Made by a program: the position numbers and the translations under genes | In this document: positions 1-6,300 of the stretch, piece by piece | Numbering within the stretch: position 1 is the stretch's first letter | How the letters are laid out: each line of letters begins with the position of its first letter | Notes under the pieces: model-generated | What the model saw: only the letters and a program-made list of their open reading frames with translations | What the model was told of the DNA's origin: nothing | Database searches by the model: none | Assembly (NCBI GenBank): GCA_002314465.1 | Contig: DCGA01000023.1 | Span: forward strand, 13,763 to 20,303 | DNA length: 6,541 nucleotides | Reading direction: 5' to 3' | DNA from: a bacterium UBA1790 | GTDB lineage: Bacteria; Bacteroidota; Bacteroidia; Bacteroidales; Muribaculaceae

Positions 1-1
1 C

Positions 2-301
2 GACAAGTATCTGCACGGCATCCCCGCCGACTCTCGCGCCGCCTTGGGCAATGCCGTTAGCAAGGCCGATGTTGATGCCATCCACGACAAGATTGTAAGG
101 CTCAACGACCTGGCGCTGCAGCGCGGCAACACCCTTGCGCAGATGGCTACCGCATGGCTCATGCGCCGCAAGGAGGTTACATCGGTTATCATCGGTCCGC
201 GCACAGTTGACCAACTCAAGGATAGCCTCACCGCACTCCACGTTGCGCCTTTCAGCGACGAGGAACTCACAATGATTGACAATATCCTTGCCCAGAAGTG
301 A
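2..301 (+). CDS. Aldo/keto reductase, YghZ/L-glyceraldehyde-3-phosphate reductase-like (C-terminal part)
   Basis: Only the last 99 residues are inside the window; the frame is open to the left edge, so the true start lies outside and the in-frame TTG at 44 is not a start. The fragment begins DKYLHGIPADSRA, which resembles the LT-KYL-GIP-DSR segment I recall from E. coli YghZ (an NADPH-dependent L-glyceraldehyde-3-phosphate reductase of the aldo/keto reductase superfamily). It is followed by a helix with QRGNTLAQMATAWLM and by the cofactor-binding segment VTSVIIGPRTVDQLKDSL, where family members carry a G-x-R-x-x-x-Q-L pattern that contacts the 2'-phosphate of NADPH. The protein has no export signal in the visible part and should act in the cytosol, reducing small aldehydes or ketones. 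The catalytic Tyr/Lys/His/Asp residues lie upstream and cannot be checked. Its stop codon overlaps the GTG start of the next gene by four bases, suggesting translational coupling. The superfamily call is firm; the YghZ subgroup is recalled from sequence resemblance. Confidence 0.88.
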   Translation, partial: DKYLHGIPADSRAALGNAVSKADVDAIHDKIVRLNDLALQRGNTLAQMATAWLMRRKEVTSVIIGPRTVDQLKDSLTALHVAPFSDEELTMIDNILAQK

Positions 302-2145
302 AAAGACTATTCCTCATATTGATTGCCTTGCTGGCTGTTTTGCAGTCGGCAGTGGCGCAAAAGTTGCCACCGGCCCTGCAGCAGATGCACCGCCAGGCCG
401 ATGCCGCGCTGGTGTCGCCTGTGGGACGCCAGCGTCCTCTCATTGGCGTATCGGCTACAACTTCCAACGGCTCGTCGCGCGTCTACGGCACTTACTATGA
501 TGCTGTGATACGTGCTGGCGGTATGCCCGTTATTATCCCGGTTGACACAACCACAGCCTATCTTGCCGAGGTGGTCAAGGAACTCGACGGCTTGCTGCTT
601 GTGGGTGGCGTGGATGTAGACCCATCGTTCTTCGGCGAAACCGCCCACGAGAAACTCGGGGATGTCGATACTCTGCGCGATGTCAACGAGTTGAAACTCA
701 TACGCTTTGCTACCAATCGCAATATCCCCATCCTGGGTGTATGCCGTGGTGAGCAGATTCTTAACGTGGCACTTGGCGGCAGCCTCATCCAGGACATACC
801 GTCACAGGTCGAGGACCAGAGCCTCACGCATCGGGTCTCGGCAGGGGCGCAGCGCATACACGCTGTCGACATCGTTCCCGGCAGCACGCTGCACAAGATT
901 CTGGGCAAAACGTCGCTTGAGGTCAACAGTGCCCATCACCAGGCAGTGAAAACCCCTGCAAAGGGAGCGCACATCGATGCCACAAGTGCCGACGGTGTTG
1001 TCGAGGCAATCGACTTCTACCCGGTGCGTCGCATCCTGGGTGTACAGTGGCATCCCGAGGGATTCAAAGGCAGTGACGAGGACATGAACAAGATATTTGA
1101 CTTCTTCGTGGGCGAATCGGCCCTCTACATGAAGGCTCGCGGCATCCACGGTCGTGTACTGTCGGTCGACAGCCACACCGATGCCCCCTTGAGTTTCACC
1201 CGACAGCACACCACACTGGGCGACCGTTGCGCTAACCGCGTGAACATTCCCAAGATGCAGGAGGGCTATCTCGACTCGCAGTTCCTTGCCGCGTGGGTGT
1301 GGAGCGACACTGTGGCTATGGTCGACGGCAAGAAGACCTATGTGGCACGTCCCTTCAACGACGCCACGTTCAACACCGCCTGGGCCAACACGTTGCATCT
1401 CATAAAGGTTACCAAGGAGCAGGTGGCGCGATACAGCAATCTGTGCGGACTTGCCGAGAGCGCCGACGATGTGGCTCGCCTCAAGGCACAGGGGAAGAAA
1501 GCCATTTTCATAGGCGTGGAGAATGGCCTTGGACTGGGTTACGACATCTCCAAGGTGAAGACCCTTGCCGACATGGGTGTAAAATACATTACCCTTACCC
1601 ACACACGCGATAACCAGGTGTGCAACTCATCGACCAAGACCGCCGATTCAAACAAGGGACTTACCGAGTTTGGGCGCAAGGTCGTGAAGGAAATGAACCG
1701 TCTGGGTGTGATGATAGACTTGTCGCACTGCAGCGAGGGTACATTCTGGGATGTGATGTCGCTGAGCAAGAAACCCGTGATATGCTCCCACTCGGGAGCG
1801 CGCGTACTGTGCGACCACGACCGCAATCTCACCGATGCCCAACTTAAGGCTCTTGCCCAGCATGGCGGTGTGGTTCAGGTCGATGCGTTCCAAGGGTATC
1901 TGCGCACCGATGGCAAAGCTACCATCATCGATGTGATTGACCATATTGACCACGTTGTGAAAGTGGCGGGCATAGACCATGTGGGCATAGGCAGCGACTT
2001 TGACGGCGGCGCCGGAATCCCTGGTCTCAATGCCGACAACGACATGATAAACATCACCATGCTACTCATTGAGCGTGGTTACAGCGAACAAGACATCGCC
2101 AAGATATGGGGCGGAAACCTGTTCCGCGTAATGGCGGCACAGTGA
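298..2145 (+). CDS. Secreted fusion of C26 gamma-glutamyl hydrolase-like and M19 membrane dipeptidase-like domains
   Basis: The 615-residue protein starts at GTG 298, which places a clean signal peptide at its N-terminus (MKR, hydrophobic stretch 4-19, cleavage likely after AVA20 before Gln21). Residues about 46-275 form a class I glutamine amidotransferase-like peptidase C26 domain of the PuuD type: GGVDVDP (103-109), nucleophile Cys149 in GVCRGEQ, VNSAHHQAVK (209-218), and His252 plus Glu254 in QWHPEG. Residues about 286-615 form a renal-dipeptidase-like M19 zinc hydrolase: His293 and Asp295 in DSHTD, bridging Glu408 in GVENG, His477 in DLSHCS, His498 in CSHSG, and GIGSDFDG (563-570). All expected catalytic and metal residues are present in both halves, so both are probably active in the periplasm or on the surface. 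C26 enzymes cut gamma-glutamyl amide bonds and M19 enzymes cut dipeptides, including Cys-Gly and some with D-residues. Candidate substrates are glutathione-like gamma-glutamyl peptides or peptidoglycan fragments; this is inference. No frameshift is seen. Confidence 0.93.
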   Translation: MKRLFLILIALLAVLQSAVAQKLPPALQQMHRQADAALVSPVGRQRPLIGVSATTSNGSSRVYGTYYDAVIRAGGMPVIIPVDTTTAYLAEVVKELDGLLLVGGVDVDPSFFGETAHEKLGDVDTLRDVNELKLIRFATNRNIPILGVCRGEQILNVALGGSLIQDIPSQVEDQSLTHRVSAGAQRIHAVDIVPGSTLHKILGKTSLEVNSAHHQAVKTPAKGAHIDATSADGVVEAIDFYPVRRILGVQWHPEGFKGSDEDMNKIFDFFVGESALYMKARGIHGRVLSVDSHTDAPLSFTRQHTTLGDRCANRVNIPKMQEGYLDSQFLAAWVWSDTVAMVDGKKTYVARPFNDATFNTAWANTLHLIKVTKEQVARYSNLCGLAESADDVARLKAQGKKAIFIGVENGLGLGYDISKVKTLADMGVKYITLTHTRDNQVCNSSTKTADSNKGLTEFGRKVVKEMNRLGVMIDLSHCSEGTFWDVMSLSKKPVICSHSGARVLCDHDRNLTDAQLKALAQHGGVVQVDAFQGYLRTDGKATIIDVIDHIDHVVKVAGIDHVGIGSDFDGGAGIPGLNADNDMINITMLLIERGYSEQDIAKIWGGNLFRVMAAQ

Positions 2146-2181
2146 TATTAAACGATTAAGGATAAATTCAGTCATACTAAT
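2146..2181 (+). promoter_or_regulatory. AT-rich leader of the 17-residue-repeat gene, no Shine-Dalgarno at usual spacing
   Basis: The 36 bases between the fusion gene and the repeat protein gene are AT-rich. An AAGGA string at 2158-2162 lies 19 bases before the ATG, too far for a normal ribosome binding site; Bacteroidota often start translation from AT-rich leaders without one. I see no clear Bacteroidota promoter (TAnnTTTG with an upstream TTG), so the gene may be read through from upstream. Confidence 0.35.
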
Positions 2182-2595
2182 ATGAAACGAATATTTGCGA
2201 TACTTATGGCCCTTGTGGTCATTGCCTGTGGCTCAACAGCCATGGCACAGAGAATGCAGAACGGCAGTTACGGCACTGCCGGCTATATAAAGAGTGACGG
2301 CACGGTGCAGGACGGCAGTTACCGCACCATAGGCCACATCAAGAGTGACGGCACTGTTCAAGACGGCAGTTACCGCACCATAGGCCACATCAAGAGCGAC
2401 GGCACTGTGCAAGACGGCAGTTACCACACCGTGGGCCACATCAAGAGCGACGGTACGGTGCAGGACGGCAGTTACCGCACCGTGGGCCATATCAAGAGCG
2501 ACGGTACGGTGCAGGATGGCAGTTACCGCACTATAGGCCACTTTAGCGGTGTAAAAAAAGAGTGGGCTGCGGCCTTCTACTTTTTCTTCTTCTGA
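2182..2595 (+). CDS. Secreted 17-residue tandem-repeat protein, 5-fold beta-flower type
   Basis: This 137-residue protein has a signal peptide (MKR, hydrophobic residues 4-16) with probable cleavage after AMA22 before Gln23. Residues 36-120 are exactly five 17-residue units of consensus IKSDGTVQDGSYRTIGH, with variation only at unit position 13 (R or H) and position 15 (I or V). A degenerate half unit (MQNGSYGTAGY, 25-35) precedes them, and the tail FSGVKKEWAAAFYFFFF follows. Repeats of the G-x-I-x-SDGTV-x-D-x-S-x-RTIG kind and a Phe-rich C-terminus match what I recall of Bacteroidota proteins named 5-fold beta-flower; five units fits a closed five-fold ring. No enzymatic residues are apparent and its role is unknown. 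An alternative export route is possible because V-I-A-Cys16 also fits a lipobox. It follows the C26-M19 gene by 36 bases and ends just before a hairpin terminator. The gene call is secure; the family name is from memory. Confidence 0.85.
   Translation: MKRIFAILMALVVIACGSTAMAQRMQNGSYGTAGYIKSDGTVQDGSYRTIGHIKSDGTVQDGSYRTIGHIKSDGTVQDGSYHTVGHIKSDGTVQDGSYRTVGHIKSDGTVQDGSYRTIGHFSGVKKEWAAAFYFFFF
2287..2541 (+). repeat. Five in-frame 51-bp tandem repeats
   Basis: The units are 2287-2337, 2338-2388, 2389-2439, 2440-2490 and 2491-2541, with no insertion or deletion between them. Units 1 and 2 differ at four bases, all synonymous. Later units add one Arg-to-His change and Ile/Val exchanges, the rest being silent third-position changes. 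This is a coding repeat within the beta-flower-type gene, similar enough at DNA level to allow slippage or recombination. Confidence 0.97.
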
Positions 2596-2612
2596 CACAC
2601 GGTTCACATAGC

Positions 2613-2659
2613 ATAAAATAGCGGAGGCTACCCGATGGTGTAGCCCCCGCTATTGTTTT
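2613..2659. terminator. Bidirectional intrinsic terminator between convergent genes
   Basis: A 15-base inverted repeat pairs 2617-2631 (AATAGCGGAGGCTAC) with 2640-2654 (GTAGCCCCCGCTATT) around an 8-base loop. The only imperfect position is 2625 with 2646: A-C on the plus-strand transcript but U-G wobble on the minus-strand transcript, so the minus-strand hairpin is unbroken. The plus side is followed by TGTTTT, and the minus side reads into TATTTTATG. It lies 22 bases after the stop of the plus-strand repeat gene and about 30 bases after the stop of the minus-strand LolA-like gene. Confidence 0.85.
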
Positions 2660-2684
2660 CTGGCGGAAATCCGGTATTTAGCCG

Positions 2685-3329
2685 TTATTTCTTTGATTTC
2701 TTTTTCTTCTTTCCCTTGCCGCGCTCGTCAATGACTTTATAGGTCGAATACTTTGATCTGTCGAACTTGAGGATGGCTGGATTTGTAAGTTTCTTGAGGT
2801 TTGAATAGAATACCGACAAGATGGTGATAATGCCTTTTTTCATCTTCATGCCTTTAATCTGGAATGTTTTGCTGTCGATGTATAATTCCATGGGCATGCC
2901 TTTCATCTTGAACGAAATCTTATACTCGGAACCCGACTTCTTCATCTTGGCGTCTGTTAACTCCGCTTTGATTTTTGGGTTGTCTTCATTAAGGCCGTTA
3001 GCAATAGCGTAGGGCATTATCATAATAGCCAAAGCCTCTTCGCTGTCTTCAATTGTCAGAGTTTTTTCCTTGGTATTAACCGTATAGTCGATACCGTCGG
3101 TAATCCAGTCTTGTTCGTCGTCAAGTGAGGTGTAAGCCGACACACCGTCGGTGGCAAATTTTGCTGTTTCTCCTATGCCTATAGACTTTATCGCTACATT
3201 GCCGGTAATACCATCCTTTATAGGCAACACTTTAGTGGCCTTTGCCAGGACTTGTTTCATAGTTAAATCTTGAGCGCTTGCAGTAAAGCCTATGGCAAGC
3301 AGCAGCAGGGCAGTTACAAATTTCTTCAT
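2685..3329 (-). CDS. Secreted LolA-like protein with lysine-rich C-terminal tail
   Basis: The 214-residue product starts at ATG 3329 with a signal peptide (MKKF, hydrophobic 4-16, probable cleavage after ASA19 before Gln20). After it, MKQVLAKATKV (24-34) resembles the first helix of LolA-type lipoprotein carriers. The later pattern also recalls that fold: FATDGVSAY (58-66), a strand around FKMKGMPMELYIDSKTFQIKG (140-160), KGIITILSVFYSNL (165-178) and the ending LKFDRSKYSTYKVIDERG (187-204). LolA proteins carry lipoproteins across the periplasm; this may be a paralogue with another job. The mature protein is rich in Lys and Met, and the last ten residues hold eight lysines, unlike ordinary LolA. 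The coding sequence is AT-richer than the fusion gene (two 60-base samples each gave about 42% GC here versus 52% and 62% there). It lies 35 bases after the GLUG-like/dockerin gene on the same strand, so co-transcription is plausible. The fold assignment is by pattern only; DUF-type secreted proteins are the alternative. Confidence 0.8.
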   Translation of the reverse strand: MKKFVTALLLLAIGFTASAQDLTMKQVLAKATKVLPIKDGITGNVAIKSIGIGETAKFATDGVSAYTSLDDEQDWITDGIDYTVNTKEKTLTIEDSEEALAIMIMPYAIANGLNEDNPKIKAELTDAKMKKSGSEYKISFKMKGMPMELYIDSKTFQIKGMKMKKGIITILSVFYSNLKKLTNPAILKFDRSKYSTYKVIDERGKGKKKKKSKK

Positions 3330-3364
3330 AGTTGTTATATTTTTAGTTTTTATTGTGCAGGTTA
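3330..3364 (-). promoter_or_regulatory. A-rich leader of the LolA-like gene
   Basis: Read on the minus strand, the 35 bases between the TAA of the large gene and the ATG of the LolA-like gene are rich in A (AATAAAAACTAAAAATATAA) with no purine-rich Shine-Dalgarno sequence. This fits an unstructured Bacteroidota translation start. No convincing promoter or terminator is visible in the gap, so transcription probably continues from the upstream gene. Confidence 0.35.
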
Positions 3365-6300
3365 TTATTTTTTGCGACTATTTGCCTTGTTGGCGTTGGC
3401 AAGAATGATTTCGATGATTCTATTCACGTCATCAATATCGATAACACCGTCACCGTTCATGTCGGCACAGTCGAAGTTAAACGGGCTTGGGTCTTCGCCC
3501 AGCATCTTGTCGACGAGAGCAGCAACATCGCTGATGTCGACTGACCCGTCTTCGTTGACATCGCCCATGTCTGGAGAGAAGATTGTTAATCTATATCCCG
3601 GGCCTACAGGATCACCAGTCATCCAGCATCCAAATCGCGGAATAAGCCAACCGGGCATTATCATATAGATTTCTTCGGAGATGCAGTAGGAATCGTACAC
3701 ACGTGTTTTGTTGTACGACCCGCTTAATACCCAGCCAGATACACCGGTTACATCGGAATACTTGGTGCTGTCGGGTAGTGCATATTCATTTTTAGCCTCA
3801 AGGAAGAGGGTCTTGCTGCTGGTAGTGCTATCGTTATCGAGCATGTGGTAAACAACGGGCTTGTTGGCATCGACACCCGGTATCCTTGAATACACTAACG
3901 TTGCGGGAGAAACATCGGGAACGCGCGGAGACGCCTTCTTGAGTTTCAGGAATTCCACAGCATCGTTTGACTCAACGGCAAACGGCAGCATCACATTGCC
4001 CCAAGAATTCTCGGTAGTTACTTCATAATAAACGCCGTTGTACTTGAACGAAGGGATTGAATCGGTAGCGAGGTTCTGTCCCCATTGATGATGTCCGTAT
4101 AAGTCGCTTTCGGTACTTATGTTGCTGTTTAACTCGAATGTGAGTGTACCTAGGCTGAATTCCTTGGCCTGACGTGTAGCCGAGTATCTGTCGCTGCCCT
4201 TGTAACTGTAGCATGTTGGCAACAAGGTTGTTGCTGCCGGAGCGATACCGAGACTGCCAAATACCGCACCCTGGTTGTGGTTAGCGGTAACGTCGCAGGT
4301 CGAGAAGAGATTTTGCAGTCGTTGGCGTATCTCTGTCCTTTGCGAACCATGGTTGTTGTATCCCGCAATGCCGCCGGCATAGCCTGTGGCAAATACCTGG
4401 CCGTTGTCGGTGTAGCAGTTGTGAAGGATAGTGCCGGTCGACTCGTAGACATCGTCGGTGGTAGTACCCATACCTACAATACCGCCCACATTGTATTTTC
4501 CCTTGAAGTAGAAATCGGTAACACCCAGGTCGTAGATTGCGGTGAGGTTACCGGTGTGGCCAAACAGCCCCACGCAGTTAAGGCTCTCGTTGTTGCAATA
4601 GAGACCGCTGATGGTGTGTCCGTTACCACGAATGTGTGCCGCGTCAAGCGAAACGTTGTCGTTGCCAATGGGTGTCCACACGCGCAATTTGCTCACCGTT
4701 GATTGGTCGAGAGCACCATTGACAAGCACATTGTCATTATCAACGATATCGTTTAGTATCGAGCAACTTATGTGGTTAATCTCCAGATTGTTGACCTGCT
4801 GGGCAATCCAGTAGAGGTTGCCGGCATTCTTGATCTGGTAAACACCTTCAATGACTTCGGGTTCCTCGTAGTGAACCTCGCCGGGCACCTTGTAGCAGAA
4901 GCCCTTTTCGTCGTAGTTGTGTGACGGCGGCAGGTCGTCGGCTGTGTTGTTGTAAACCGTGAGTACCGAATCTGTGTTATGGCAATAGTAGGTGTTGTGC
5001 CTGTAAACGATTTTGTCTTCGCCTTGTGTCCACACGGGGCGCATGTCGGTACCAAGTTTCTGATACCAGCCTGATGAGTTGGGGTATTCTCTACTGTTCT
5101 GGCTTCCGTTCAGCAGCCAGCACAGGCGTCCCGACTTCACATCCTCGTTGGTAAACAACTCCGGATTAGCGGTATTATCCCAACAGTTTTCCATCTGAGG
5201 ACTCTCAGGAACGCTCACTGTGTGTGTCGTTCCCGCGCCTGCATTCCAGCAATTCTTGACAACAGTTTGCGGAGAACCGACGCAAATTATGCTGGCAGCG
5301 TTGGTGGTGCTGTTGATTGTGCCCAGGTTGTAGCAGTTGGTAATGGACACAGAGAAGATGGGGTAGTAATTGGGAGCATTGACACCTCCAACGATTCCGC
5401 CAACCCATCCCTGGCTTGAAAGCGAAGCCTCATTACCGCAGTTGGTGATCTCCACTTTCAGTTCCTTGGGGGTAGAAGCCGGGTCGACGATACAACCGGC
5501 GATACCACCCATATAAAGCGGGCTGCCGCTAAATGACACATTGGGACCAATAATGAGGTTCTTAATTACTGCACCATCACTAATGCAACCGAAAAATCCG
5601 ACATTGCTGAAAGTTTCTCCCTTTACTTTAAAGTTGTTGATGGTGTGGCCGTTGCCGTCGAATGTACCGACGAAGGGTACCTCTTTGGTTCCTAAGGGTT
5701 CCCAGTCGCCTCCGTACATATCGATGTCGCATCCCAGTACAGCATGGGCATTGGGAGTAGGTGTCAGGTATTCGGTTCCCCAGTAAGATGTTCCGCCTTC
5801 TACATAGGCTTTAAATTCAATGAGGTCATGTACACCGTTGATGACATAGCATCGGTCGTCACTGTCAAATCTCACGTAGGAACGGCAAGCCTCGCAGAAT
5901 ATAGTCTGTGTTGTCGGCAACAGGGGACCTAAGTGGTAACTGGCATGATTGTTGTACCAGTCGTGGCCTACGCTTCCCATACATGTTTCTCTGTGCTTGA
6001 ACACGGCTGGGCTGAAAAGTGTGGGGCCGAAATCAATATTGCTTCCGTCCATATTCATCTTCTGTCCCCATACACCCATTCCCGATGCTGTTTGCAGTTC
6101 AAGTGCCACCTGGCCCGACTTTACTTCTTCCTGGGTGCGGTAACCATCTTTTTTTTCAGGCACACCGGTGTTGGCCATATAGAGGTTGCTCTTCATGCTT
6201 CGGTTGTCAGATTCACAACCGAAGAGCGCCCCTTTGGTATGGTTGCTCCAGAAAGTGGGATCGGGGGCCGAAAGTGTGCCCTCGCTGAAGTTGAATGAGC

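Noticed and set aside
44..46. TTG as the start of the aldo/keto reductase
   Set aside because: The frame is open to position 2 and the residues before it (DKYLHGIPADSRA) belong to the same conserved protein, so the gene starts outside the window.
802..1602. 266-residue minus-strand reading frame opposite the C26-M19 gene
   Set aside because: It lies entirely opposite a gene with full catalytic motifs in two domains, and its translation shows no recognisable domain or signal peptide. It is explained by the GC-rich codon use of the real gene.
2158..2162. AAGGA as a Shine-Dalgarno site for the repeat protein gene
   Set aside because: It is 19 bases from the ATG, too far for pairing with the ribosome, and Bacteroidota genes commonly lack such sites.
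2287..2541. CRISPR array or other non-coding repeat array
   Set aside because: The 51-bp units are contiguous with no spacers, stay in one reading frame and vary mainly at silent positions, so they are coding repeats.
2233..2607. 124-residue minus-strand frame with its own repeats opposite the 17-residue-repeat gene
   Set aside because: Any frame opposite a 51-bp tandem repeat is itself repetitive. The plus strand has the signal peptide, the correct terminator position and a known-looking repeat, so the antisense frame is a by-product.
5933..6298. 121-residue plus-strand frame opposite the large GLUG-like gene, and other plus-strand frames at 3270-3668 and 4277-4702
   Set aside because: They have no recognisable motifs and sit inside the long minus-strand gene (the 3270 frame also overlaps the LolA-like gene start). 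They are shadows of the real coding strand.
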